A DNA stretch of 41,357 nucleotides from an uncultured Phaeodactylibacter sp. GTDB lineage: Bacteria > Bacteroidota > Bacteroidia > Chitinophagales > Saprospiraceae. Of this stretch, positions 16,448 to 24,026 are shown piece after piece. The stretch lies in NCBI GenBank assembly GCA_913057245.1, contig CAJXNH010000031.1:1-41357 (forward strand), in the 5' to 3' direction. Numbering within the stretch: the first letter of the stretch is position 1; every line of letters starts with the position of its first letter. The translations under genes were made by a program, and so were the position numbers. The notes under the pieces are model-generated. The model saw only the letters and a list, made by a program, of their open reading frames with translations, was not told the DNA's origin and searched no databases.

Positions 16448-18493
16448 ATGGCAGATCCTACAATCACACAAAAAGCTGCAGACAACATCCGTGTGCTTTC
16501 CGCCGCAATGGTAGAAAAGGCAAATTCCGGCCACCCCGGTGGCGCAATGGGCGGTGCAGACTTCATGCACATCTTGTTCACGGAGTATATGAACTACGAC
16601 CCCAAAGACACGGCCTGGCCCTTCCGCGACCGGTTTTTTCTTGACCCCGGCCATATGTCGGCTATGCTGTACAGCCAACTCCACCTGCTGGGGCATTACA
16701 GCACTGAAGACCTCGAAAACTTCCGGCAGTGGGGCAGCCCGACACCGGGCCACCCGGAGATCGATGTAGCCCGTGGTGTGGAGAATACCTCCGGACCGCT
16801 GGGGCAGGGGCACACTTTTGGTATCGGTGCCGCAATTGCTGAGCGCTTTCTGGCCCACCGCTTTGGGGAGTGGACGGCGCACAAGACGTATATCTACATC
16901 TCTGACGGCGGCATACAGGAAGAAATTGCACAGGGTGCCGGGCGCACTGCGGGCTACCTTGGCCTGGGCAATGTGGTGATGTTTTATGATGCTAATGACA
17001 TTCAGCTGTCAAGCGAAGTCAGCGAAGTCATGGACGAGGATACAGGTAAGAAATACGAAGCCTGGGGCTGGCATGTGCAGACCATTGAAGGCAACGATCC
17101 TGATGCCATCCGTAAGGCATTGGATGCCGCTGTAGCGGAAACAGACCGTCCTTCCCTCATCATTGGCAAGACCATCATGGGCAAGGGAGCAGTAACCGAA
17201 GAAGGCGAGTCCTTCGAGCGTCAGGTGTCCACCCACGGCAAGCCCCTGAGTGGTGCCGGTGCCTCTTTTGAGAAAACCGTAAAGGCGCTGGGCGGCGACC
17301 CGGACAACCCATTCGCGGTTTTCCCGGAAGTGGCAGCATTCTACGAAGCGGTGAAGACCGAAAAGCACGCTTATGCCGAACAAAAGCGGGCAGAGCAGGA
17401 AGCCTGGGCTTCCAACAACCCGGAGCTGGCAGCCAAGCTGGAGCAGTACCTCAACCGCGATCTACCTGAAATAAATTGGGCAGGGATTAAGCAAAAGCCC
17501 GATCAGGCCACCCGAAATGCCTCCGGCGCCGTACTCAGCCACCTGGCCGACCACCTTGACAACATGATCGTCGCTTCTGCTGACCTTTCCAATAGTGACA
17601 AAACGGATGCCTTCCTCAAGAAGACCACTTCTTTTGTTAAAGGCGACTTTAGCGGTGCTTTTCTGCAGGCTGGTGTTTCCGAGCTGACTATGGCGGCACT
17701 GTGCACGGGTATGGCTTTGCACGGTGGCGTCATCCCGGTTTGTGCAACCTTCTTCGTCTTCTCCGACTTCATGAAGCCGACCATCCGCCTCGCCGCGCTG
17801 ATGGAGCAGCCGGTGATTTTCATCTGGACGCACGATGCGTTCCGGGTAGGGGAGGACGGCCCCACGCACCAACCCATCGAGCAGGAAGCTCAAATCCGTC
17901 TGCTGGAGCATTTGCAGAACCACTCCGGCCGCAACAGCTTTACCGCCCTGCGCCCGGCTGATGTGGACGAAACGACCGTTGCCTGGCAGCTGGCCCTGGA
18001 AAACACCCACGGGCCAAGCGGGCTCATCCTCTCCCGTCAGAATATCAAGAGCCTTCCCGCCGACGGCAGCCGGTACGAAGCCGCTAAGGCAGCCGAAAAA
18101 GGTGCCTACATCGTCCAAAAGGAAGAGGGCGGCAACCCTGACCTCATCCTGGTCGGCAACGGCTCCGAAGTCGCTACCCTGATCGAGGGCGCCAATCTGC
18201 TCCGCGAGAAGAAAAAGCTGAAGGTGCGGGTCGTCTCCGCTCCATCCGAAGGCCTCTTCCGCAATCAGCCGATCAGCTATCAGCTGGATGTGTTACCTTA
18301 CGACGTGCCCACCTACGGCCTTACCGCCGGCCTGCCGGTCACCCTGCGCGGCCTGGTCGGCCCACTGGGCGAGGTCGCTGGCTTGGACCACTTCGGGGAG
18401 TCCGCCCCTTACACCGTCCTGGACGAGCAATTCGGCTTCACTGCTGAGCGCGTCTACGAAGGTGCGGTAAGCTATCTGGAGGATTTTGAGTAA
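16448..18493 (+). CDS. tkt: Transketolase
   Basis: 681 residues from ATG 16448; the 43 extra upstream codons of the open frame are not conserved. Thiamine-diphosphate enzyme of the non-oxidative pentose phosphate pathway that moves two-carbon ketol units between sugar phosphates in the cytosol. Full-length three-domain order: NSGHPGGAMGGADF near residue 25, DPGHMSAMLY, SGPLGQG, the ThDP motif SDGGIQEE...YDANDIQLS (here SDGG in place of the usual GDG), the pyrimidine-domain Glu in LTMAALCTGMALHGG, THDAFRVGEDGPTHQPIEQ and the C-terminal domain from about 560. Monocistronic, with a hairpin terminator 30 bp after the stop. Confidence 0.93.
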   Translation: MADPTITQKAADNIRVLSAAMVEKANSGHPGGAMGGADFMHILFTEYMNYDPKDTAWPFRDRFFLDPGHMSAMLYSQLHLLGHYSTEDLENFRQWGSPTPGHPEIDVARGVENTSGPLGQGHTFGIGAAIAERFLAHRFGEWTAHKTYIYISDGGIQEEIAQGAGRTAGYLGLGNVVMFYDANDIQLSSEVSEVMDEDTGKKYEAWGWHVQTIEGNDPDAIRKALDAAVAETDRPSLIIGKTIMGKGAVTEEGESFERQVSTHGKPLSGAGASFEKTVKALGGDPDNPFAVFPEVAAFYEAVKTEKHAYAEQKRAEQEAWASNNPELAAKLEQYLNRDLPEINWAGIKQKPDQATRNASGAVLSHLADHLDNMIVASADLSNSDKTDAFLKKTTSFVKGDFSGAFLQAGVSELTMAALCTGMALHGGVIPVCATFFVFSDFMKPTIRLAALMEQPVIFIWTHDAFRVGEDGPTHQPIEQEAQIRLLEHLQNHSGRNSFTALRPADVDETTVAWQLALENTHGPSGLILSRQNIKSLPADGSRYEAAKAAEKGAYIVQKEEGGNPDLILVGNGSEVATLIEGANLLREKKKLKVRVVSAPSEGLFRNQPISYQLDVLPYDVPTYGLTAGLPVTLRGLVGPLGEVAGLDHFGESAPYTVLDEQFGFTAERVYEGAVSYLEDFE

Positions 18494-18522
18494 AAGCATA
18501 TCGCTTCATTGATAAATGGATG

Positions 18523-18557
18523 AGCGCCATTTCCTGTTTTTTGCGGGGGATGGCGCT
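18523..18557 (+). terminator. Terminator of transketolase
   Basis: AGCGCCAT (18523-18530) pairs perfectly with ATGGCGCT (18550-18557), followed by TGTTGTT. Starts 30 bp after the stop. Confidence 0.55.
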
Positions 18558-18652
18558 TGTTGTTAATGTAAAACCCTTGCTGCGCTGCGTAAATGTGGAA
18601 TCAAAAATGCACTGTCTGCCAAAGTAAGAACGAAGGTAGATAAAAGGGACGA

Positions 18653-18676
18653 GCGGTGCCGGTCGGAAGGTCAAGC
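18653..18676 (+). repeat. 24-bp direct repeat, left copy
   Basis: GCGGTGCCGGTCGGAAGG followed by TCAAGC matches 22038-22061 at 22 of 24 positions in the same orientation. The two copies bracket the RAYT/REP/caspase segment. Confidence 0.55.
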
Positions 18677-18745
18677 GCAGTGGGTGTAATTCCTAAGCTT
18701 AGGTCTGATTTTTATTGGTCACACCATAGTCCTCTAATTATAGTT

Positions 18746-18776
18746 GACCCCGGGAGCACTCCCTTCTCCCGGGGTC
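18746..18776 (+). repeat. Perfect GC-rich palindrome
   Basis: GACCCCGGGAG and CTCCCGGGGTC form an 11-bp stem with a 9-nt loop, extended by ATAGT/ACTAT outside. Lies left of the first REP copy. It could be a terminator or a third kind of palindromic repeat. Confidence 0.55.
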
Positions 18777-18821
18777 CTTTACTATGATAGCATACTAGCT
18801 CCCCAACAGGATCAAAGCGTT

Positions 18822-18870
18822 GCTGGTGTAGAGCTTGAGCCTAGCATTTCCACAAGAGCTCTGCCCCAGC
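18822..18870 (+). repeat. REP palindrome, copy upstream of RAYT
   Basis: Starts GCTGGTGTAGAGCTT and ends GCTCTGCCCCAGC, forming a hairpin with a variable loop. Same element as the four copies after the RAYT gene, 77 bp before its start. Confidence 0.75.
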
Positions 18871-18946
18871 TTCACTTGGGAAAGCACTGATGCACTTCTA
18901 CATTTTTACGGAATTTGGGCTATTTTGTATGCGAAATACAGAGCAT

Positions 18947-19609
18947 ATGGAGCTTTACCCCAATCAGTCCTTTCACATCTACAACCAAGGGAATAATAGC
19001 CAGCAGGTCTTCTTTTCAGACCGTAATTACAAGTTCTTCCTTTGGAAAATGCGTGCTTATTTGCTGCCTTTTGGTGATTTACTTTGTTATTGCCTCATGC
19101 CCAATCACTTTCATTGGTTGTTTTATGTTAAGGCGGCAGAAATCTCTAAGGATGCACTGTGGTCCCATGTAGATCATATCGAGTGGATGAGGCGTAAGCA
19201 GCAATATGGTGATGCGGCGCAAGTTGTGAACCGGCAGCGCATAGGCAGTAAAGCAGAGGAACAGGTAATAAGTATCAACCAGTCCATAGGAATCCTTTTG
19301 CAGTCGTATGCCCAGGCCATTAATAAAGAGCAGGGGCATACAGGGGTGGTTTTTCGCCCTAAGTGCAAAGCAAAAGACGGTTGGATAGATGAATTTGTGA
19401 CGATCGAAGGGCTTACAAACGCGCCCTTTGCCCCCGGAAACGGTTATTTTTACAACTGCTTCCGTTATATCCACGACAACCCAACCGAAGCAGGACTGGT
19501 TAGTAAAAATACGGATTGGGACTATTCTTCCGCAAGGGATTATGCTGGTCTTCGAAAGGGCACTTTGTGTAATTTGGAAATGGGGCAGGAGCTGATCCGA
19601 TATTTGTGA
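18947..19609 (+). CDS. RAYT: REP-associated tyrosine transposase (Y1 HUH family)
   Basis: 220 residues from ATG 18947 (MELYPNQSFHIYNQGNN), the usual RAYT start; earlier in-frame ATGs at 18890 and 18929 are preceded or overlapped by a promoter-like TATTTTG at 18921. The HUH metal-binding motif is in YCLMPNHFHWLF, the likely nucleophilic Tyr in LQSYAQAINKEQGHTG, and the closing signature FRYIHDNPTEAGLV is typical. RAYTs are single-copy domesticated relatives of IS200/IS605 transposases that bind and cut REP hairpins. Here one REP lies upstream and four follow directly. No IS ends are visible, so this is a stationary RAYT-REP unit rather than an intact insertion sequence. AT-richer than its neighbours. 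Confidence 0.88.
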   Translation: MELYPNQSFHIYNQGNNSQQVFFSDRNYKFFLWKMRAYLLPFGDLLCYCLMPNHFHWLFYVKAAEISKDALWSHVDHIEWMRRKQQYGDAAQVVNRQRIGSKAEEQVISINQSIGILLQSYAQAINKEQGHTGVVFRPKCKAKDGWIDEFVTIEGLTNAPFAPGNGYFYNCFRYIHDNPTEAGLVSKNTDWDYSSARDYAGLRKGTLCNLEMGQELIRYL

Positions 19610-19634
19610 TTTCTAAACTTGCTGGATCCTGTCT

Positions 19635-19682
19635 GCTGGTGTAGAGCTTAAACCAAGCCATAGCCAAGCGCTCTGCTCCAGC
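19635..19682 (+). repeat. REP palindrome 1 of array
   Basis: GCTGGTGTAGAGCTT ... CTCTGCTCCAGC, 25 bp after the RAYT stop. One substitution (T for C) in the right arm. Confidence 0.75.
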
Positions 19683-19758
19683 TTAACCCGGGGGAACCTG
19701 CTGGATCCCGGTAAAGCACCTGGAGGGAAGCTCCCCGACAGGAGCAGGGCCTTGGGCT

Positions 19759-19806
19759 GCTGGTGTAGAGCTTAAGCTAAGCCATTGCCAAGCGCTCTGC
19801 CCCAGC
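19759..19806 (+). repeat. REP palindrome 2 of array
   Basis: GCTGGTGTAGAGCTT ... GCTCTGCCCCAGC, 48 bp, same orientation as copy 1. The 76-bp spacer carries the GGATCCCGG / CCCCGACAGGAGC module. Confidence 0.75.
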
Positions 19807-19897
19807 TTGACCGGGGAAAACCTGATGGATCTCGGTACTGTTTCCCTTGAAGAACCTATCGGAGAGCGGGAAGCTCCCCGACAGGAGCAAGGCTCTT

Positions 19898-19945
19898 GCT
19901 GGTGCAGAGCTTAATCCAGGCCCCCTCTAAGCGCTCTGCCCCAGC
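19898..19945 (+). repeat. REP palindrome 3 of array
   Basis: GCTGGTGCAGAGCTT ... GCTCTGCCCCAGC, same orientation. The 91-bp spacer before it again ends in CCCCGACAGGAGC. Confidence 0.75.
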
Positions 19946-19960
19946 TTCCTCCTGGTGTAA

Positions 19961-19996
19961 CCTGTCGGATCCCGGTAAAAACCGGGACCCGACAGG
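19961..19996 (+). repeat. Second palindrome type in the REP array
   Basis: CCTGTCGGATCCCGGT (19961-19976) and ACCGGGACCCGACAGG (19981-19996) form a 16-bp stem with one mismatch around AAAA. Partial versions lie in the other REP spacers, so the array alternates two palindromes, as in a BIME. Confidence 0.7.
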
Positions 19997-20007
19997 AGCC
20001 TTGGGCT

Positions 20008-20054
20008 GCTGGTGTAGAGCTTAACCCAAGCCCCACCAAGCGCTCTGCCCCAGC
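20008..20054 (+). repeat. REP palindrome 4 of array
   Basis: GCTGGTGTAGAGCTT ... GCTCTGCCCCAGC, last copy, 88 bp before the caspase-FGE start. Confidence 0.75.
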
Positions 20055-20141
20055 TTTATTTACTGCAAACGAAGCGACCCCAGCCCCTCTAAACACAACA
20101 ACATTGCCCAAAATCCGTATATTGCTCACAAAAAATAGATT

Positions 20142-21941
20142 TTGCCAGAGCAGCACAAGGGACTAGACTACGAAGCCATGCAGCAAATGGCCCTGCAACA
20201 GCAAGGGCACACCCACCTGCTGGTCATCGGTGTGGATGCCTATACCCACTGCCCGCCCCTTAGCAATTGCGTAAAGGACGCCAAAGACTTCACAGCGCTC
20301 ATGCAGCAGCAGTATCAGGTCAGCCCGGAGCGCACCTACGAGCTGTACGATGCGCAAGCCACCCGCACCCAAGTGCTGCGCGAACTCAAAAACCTGCGCC
20401 ATAAAGTACAGGAAGACGACAGCCTCATCGTCTACTTCTCCGGCCACGGTGAGATTGAAGACGAGGAAGGCTACTGGATACCCATAGAAGGCAAGCCCGG
20501 CGAAGACGAAGGCTGGATTGCCGCGAGCAGCATCAAGCGCCGCCTCAATCCGATCAACTCCTTCCATACCCTTGTGATTGCCGATGCCTGCTTTGCCGGC
20601 TCCTTCTTCGTCACCTTCAAAAGCGCCACCCGGCAATTGCTGCACAGCCGCCGCTCCCGCCTCGGCATTTCCGCCAGCCACAGCCGCGAGCGCGCCCTCG
20701 ACGGGCAGACGGGAGAGAACAGCCCTTTCGCTAAAGAGCTGCTGCGCGCCCTGCGCCACAATCAGCAGCCCCTGCCGGTCGATCAGCTCTTTACCCAGGT
20801 ACGGGATGCCGTAGCCGCCACCACGCAGGGCCGGCAGACACCCATCTTCAAGAATATCGATGTGAAAGGGGATGATCAGGGGCAGTTTGTGTTTGTGCCG
20901 GTGGGCGATGAAGTAACGGCATGGGAGGCGGCTAAAGCGGCCGATACGATCCTGGCCTATTTCCAATACAATCAAGACTATCCGGACGGGAAGTACCGGG
21001 CGGAAGCCTTGGCGGCAATCCGTCGCCTGGAAGAGGAAGCCCACTGGCAAAGGGCGCAACAAGCCGATACGCTTTCCGCCTATTTTGAGTTCTTAGATCG
21101 TTTTCCTACTGGGGCTTTTGCCGAGCAAGCCAAGCAGCGGCAGCAGGAGTTATTGAGCGGCTATACAGAGCCGAAAAGCCCCCAGCCGCCTAAATTAAAA
21201 ACAAAAAATCCACCTACTCCGAAACCAAAACCTTCCAAGCCTGACTTACCACCCGACCTCATTAAGCTGAGCGAAGACATGGTGCATATACCCGGCGGCA
21301 CTTTTTGGATGGGCTGGAAGGATGAGGTGCGGGATGGAGAGGGTCATGACAAGGAAAAACCTTGCCACGAAGTCAGCCTGTCCGACTACTATTTGGGGAA
21401 GTACCCGGTCACCCAGGCGCAGTGGAAAGCGGTGATGGGGGACAATCCAAGTTGGTTTAAAAATTGCCCTGATTGCCCGGTGGAACAGGTCAGCTGGGAT
21501 GATGTACAGGAATTCATCAAAAAGCTAAATGCTAAAACCGGCGAAAAGTACCGCTTGCCTACCGAAGCGGAGTGGGAGTATGGCGCCCGGGGCGGAGCTA
21601 AGGATGAATATTTGTACAGTGGTAGCAATGATCTGGATGAAGTAGGTTGGTATAGGGATAATAGTGGAGGTAAAATCCACCCTGTGGGGCAAAAGCAGCC
21701 GAATCAGCTGGGTTTATACGATATGAGTGGGAATGTTTGGGAGTGGTGCTTGGACTGGTATGGAGATTATAGCTCTGATGCTATGGGAAAATTTAGAGAT
21801 CCGAGTTCGGTCTCTTACCGCGTGGTTCGCGGTGGCAGCGGGCGCAATGGTTCGCTGCTCTGCCGCGCTGCTTATCGCAACAATTGGAATCCGTCGAAGC
21901 GTTTCACTAACCTCGGTTTCCGCCTTGCCCGCAGTTTTTGA
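20142..21941 (+). CDS. Caspase-like peptidase fused to FGE-sulfatase (C-type-lectin-like) domain
   Basis: 599 residues if it starts at TTG 20142, just after an in-frame stop; ATG 20178 (residue 13) is an equally good start. Residues about 22-255 form a C14 caspase/metacaspase domain with His102 in YFSGHGE and Cys150 in IADACFAGS. A helical linker (about 265-340) has two similar A..ADT..AYF.(Y/F) repeats, then a Pro/Lys-rich hinge (about 343-373). From about 378 to the end lies an FGE-sulfatase/SUMF1-like domain: HIPGGTFWMG, YPVTQAQWKAVMG, RLPTEAEWEYGARGG, GLYDMSGNVWEW, RVVRGGS, GFRLARSF. No signal peptide. This architecture is among known targets of diversity-generating retroelements. A regulated protease or suicide effector is the likely role; ligand and substrate are unknown. 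The REP array lies directly upstream. Confidence 0.85.
   Translation: MPEQHKGLDYEAMQQMALQQQGHTHLLVIGVDAYTHCPPLSNCVKDAKDFTALMQQQYQVSPERTYELYDAQATRTQVLRELKNLRHKVQEDDSLIVYFSGHGEIEDEEGYWIPIEGKPGEDEGWIAASSIKRRLNPINSFHTLVIADACFAGSFFVTFKSATRQLLHSRRSRLGISASHSRERALDGQTGENSPFAKELLRALRHNQQPLPVDQLFTQVRDAVAATTQGRQTPIFKNIDVKGDDQGQFVFVPVGDEVTAWEAAKAADTILAYFQYNQDYPDGKYRAEALAAIRRLEEEAHWQRAQQADTLSAYFEFLDRFPTGAFAEQAKQRQQELLSGYTEPKSPQPPKLKTKNPPTPKPKPSKPDLPPDLIKLSEDMVHIPGGTFWMGWKDEVRDGEGHDKEKPCHEVSLSDYYLGKYPVTQAQWKAVMGDNPSWFKNCPDCPVEQVSWDDVQEFIKKLNAKTGEKYRLPTEAEWEYGARGGAKDEYLYSGSNDLDEVGWYRDNSGGKIHPVGQKQPNQLGLYDMSGNVWEWCLDWYGDYSSDAMGKFRDPSSVSYRVVRGGSGRNGSLLCRAAYRNNWNPSKRFTNLGFRLARSF
21819..21938 (+). other. DGR-like variable region at the 3' end of the caspase-FGE gene
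   Basis: Encodes RVVRGGS...CRAAYRNNWNPSKRF and LGFRLARSF, the part of the CLec fold that DGRs diversify. Composition changes abruptly here: the ~200 bp before are AT-rich, this stretch is GC-rich with few A, as expected after adenine mutagenesis. No template repeat or reverse transcriptase was seen in the window, so the assignment rests on pattern only. Confidence 0.4.
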
Positions 21942-22037
21942 GGTTTCCCACTCCTGGCTTTTCCTATGAGCATTCGTGAGACGGCAGGGGGAAACTGCAA
22001 AATGAAAAATTCTAAATTCAAAATATACAAGAGTCCA

Positions 22038-22061
22038 GCAGTGCCGGTCGAAAGGTCAAGC
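22038..22061 (+). repeat. 24-bp direct repeat, right copy
   Basis: GCAGTGCCGGTCGAAAGG followed by TCAAGC, partner of 18653-18676 (22 of 24 identical). Lies between the caspase-FGE gene and the antitoxin. Confidence 0.55.
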
Positions 22062-22186
22062 CATCTTTTATCCCCTCTGCATTCTCAAACTGGCATTTCA
22101 TTATTAACCGAAAATCGTTACTTTAATGAGAGCTAATTGAACGTAAAGCTCCTAAGTATTTGTTTTAAAGAAAAATTGCCAAAATC

Positions 22187-22432
22187 ATGAGAAGAACAGA
22201 CCTATTAAATATTATCAACGGATACCCCGTCACAGAAAGAATCCTCCTGGTGGAAGCTATTCTTAAGCAAATCCGGGAGGAAGAGCGAAGTGGTATAGCT
22301 CCGAAAGAGACAGTTGCTACTTATTCTGGTGAAGGATTACTGGAATTTGCGGGTGCTTTGAGTGCTGAGGAAGCAGACAAAATGCAAAAAGCTGTTCTAG
22401 AGGCCAGAAAAATAGACCATGATGAATGGTAA
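22187..22432 (+). CDS. Putative type II antitoxin
   Basis: 81 residues. The N-terminal half is helical (INGYPVTERILLVEAILKQIREEE), resembling short addiction-module antitoxins of Bacteroidota that act on PIN or RelE-like toxins. The C-terminus AVLEARKIDHDEW is acidic and amphipathic, the part expected to wrap the toxin. Such genes normally overlap a toxin gene downstream. Here an overlapping ATGATG frame starts at 22419 but is lost within 23 codons in a MITE-like element, so the antitoxin seems orphaned. Distinguishing it from other small helical regulators would need homology search. Confidence 0.55.
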   Translation: MRRTDLLNIINGYPVTERILLVEAILKQIREEERSGIAPKETVATYSGEGLLEFAGALSAEEADKMQKAVLEARKIDHDEW

Positions 22433-22487
22433 AATTTTAGATCGTGTGCAATACCAAACCAGGGCAAACGACGCAGCACCAAACTAA
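22419..22487 (+). pseudogene. Possible toxin remnant interrupted by a MITE-like element
   Basis: Overlaps the antitoxin end in the +1 frame and begins MMNGKILD, similar to the start of PIN toxins (…KILDTS/N…). After about 14 codons it runs into the terminal repeat of the element at 22461 and stops at 22485. No further toxin sequence was seen beyond the element. Confidence 0.3.
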
Positions 22488-22721
22488 GTTTTCATGAAAA
22501 CGGGCAATGAAGGCTCTCGGGCATGGCGATTTAGTCTGGACTTCGCCTCAAGCCGGCGGGCTTTCACTTTTTGCATCGCCCAAAAAGTGAACAAAAACGC
22601 TAGAAATTCGCAAACTCCTCCGTCGAACATGCAATTTCGGCAGCCGCCACCCGCTCTTACGTGTTCCGCGACATGCTTCAAACGTGCTCTAATCACATTC
22701 AAATTATGTTTCGTTTGCCCT
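22461..22721 (+). mobile_element. MITE-like element, copy A (261 bp)
   Basis: Bounded by perfect 11-bp terminal inverted repeats, AGGGCAAACGA and TCGTTTGCCCT. No transposase. Both ends match, in opposite orientation, the two ends of the element at 32883-33703: A-right corresponds to B-left (for example GAGCACGTTT, GGGTGGCGGCTGCCGAAATTG) and A-left to B-right (CCAAACTAAGTTTTCATGAA). A short ORF on the minus strand (22484-22702) is part of the repeat and probably not a gene. No unambiguous target duplication. Confidence 0.7.
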
Positions 22722-22831
22722 AAACTCTAAGAGGGGTCGACAGTCAGTAAAAAATGGTCTTCCCCCATTAATTGACGCCGTAGGTGTCACACTTATGCTT
22801 AGGCAGATTCAGAAACAAGAAAGTGGGGGGA

Positions 22832-23508
22832 TCAGGATGCCCCAAACAACCGCCCCATCTCCAATCTACCTTCAATCCAATCCAGCTCCAATGTATACCG
22901 ACGACGAAGTAGTTTGGGACCAACCATAACTTCGTGTCGGCATATACTCGTGCGTCGGGTTTGTGCATTACGCCCAAACCTCTCCGTTCCGAGTATATCC
23001 CCCGCCCGGTAAATCCGGATGCTGCGGTAGCCTTCCGAAGCGGGCTCGGTGTACTGCTCCAATTGCTGCTCCGGCAGGTTGACGATCCACACCTCCGGGA
23101 TCCGGCGGCGGCGTAGAGGGGCAGCTTCACTTTTTGGTCTTTGTCAAGGCTGGTGTCGGCGACTTCGATGAGGAGGTGGACGTCCTTAGGTTGCGGATGA
23201 GCCTTAGCATAATAATCTTCCCTAAAATCCAGAACAGCCAAGTCAGGCTCAGGCTCGGAGTACTTGCTGAGCAAAATAGGGTCTTGGACACTGATAGTGT
23301 ACTGGTCAGAAAGGGCGGATCGCAGCCAATTGTTTAGGAGCTTGACTACAGAGGCATGTTTGGATTTTACTGGAGCGATATCAATGATTCTTCCTTCGAG
23401 CAACTCGACACGCTTGCCTTCAAACAGACCTGCTTCAGACATGCTGTGGTAGTCATCCGTACTGAACTTGTGCAGGGGTAATATTATTTCGGCAGCATGT
23501 TGTGTCAT
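22832..23508 (-). pseudogene. Uma2-family (DUF820) endonuclease-like gene, frameshifted
   Basis: From ATG 23508 the frame encodes a Uma2 domain: KRVELLEGRIIDIAP, SEPEPDLAVLDF, HLLIEVADTSLDKDQKVKLPLYAAAG, with the E...PD...EV..(S/T)...D...K arrangement of the PD-(D/E)xK-like fold. At about 23101 the expected IPEVWIVNLPE continues in another frame (EVWIVNLPEQQLEQYTEP, RSIRIYRAGDIL), which restores the family sequence if one base is added near 23101-23103. The uninterrupted frame instead runs on with unrelated residues to 22768. After RAGDIL the tail also departs from the family, so a second lesion is possible. Uma2 proteins are abundant, poorly understood and often mobile. Either decayed or a sequencing error. 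Confidence 0.7.
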
Positions 23509-24026
23509 AGGTAATACTTTTGATCAAAGATAAGCTTAATTAAAGGATGGGTCAAGATTTTATAGTGCAGGGTCTCATGAAGGTGGCTTCAAGTTAGGTG
23601 GTATTCAGTGTTCTTTTGTTTGAAGCATAGAACCCTAGGAGAAAGGTCTGACTCTACCTGGCTGAGCTGGTAGACAGGTTCGTTAATAAACTACGTCGGA
23701 CGGGGAGTTGCTCCCGGGGTTTGCCCGTGATACTCAGGCGGCGATTTAGGAATCGCGGCCTGTGTCAGTGAGGCCTGAAGCAAAAAATACGCCCACGATA
23801 CCTTTTTATCACCGCCAAATTCCTATTTTAATCCTCTGGAAAACAGATGGGGCAGGAGGTCCCGGAGCAGGTAGGCAGGGCTGAGCTACTGTAGGAGCAT
23901 ACCAACAGGAGCCGTCCTCTGCCACAACGAAAAAGTACAGCTGATCATGGCATTGCAGTGACTAAGCTTCCCACCCGGCATTGAACCTCCGCCCCGGCAT
24001 ACCGTTCCAACAGAAAACAACGCCAC
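23509..24026. other. 518-bp intergenic region
   Basis: No ORF or RNA gene supported. A GCGATT-TAGG-AATCGC hairpin inside CAGGC/GCCTG arms lies at about 23733-23764. A stretch near 23660 resembles a tRNA D-arm but no cloverleaf can be built. Promoter of the SDR gene presumably lies near the right end. Confidence 0.4.

Noticed and set aside
18890..19609. Complete IS200/IS605 insertion sequence
   Set aside because: The transposase has RAYT features and is surrounded by REPs; no TnpB and no defined IS ends.
19635..20054. Regular repeats considered as a CRISPR array
   Set aside because: The repeats are imperfect palindromes with variable inner parts and related, non-unique spacers next to a RAYT gene; no cas genes.
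22484..22702. 72-codon minus-strand ORF with Cys residues
   Set aside because: It lies wholly inside the MITE-like element, and matching sequence recurs in the other copy without an intact frame, so it is repeat sequence and not a gene.
23650..23760. tRNA-like stretch (GGCTGAGCTGGTAGACAGGTTCG)
   Set aside because: It resembles a D-arm, but no acceptor stem, anticodon arm or GGTTCGAATCC T-arm can be assembled in register on either strand.
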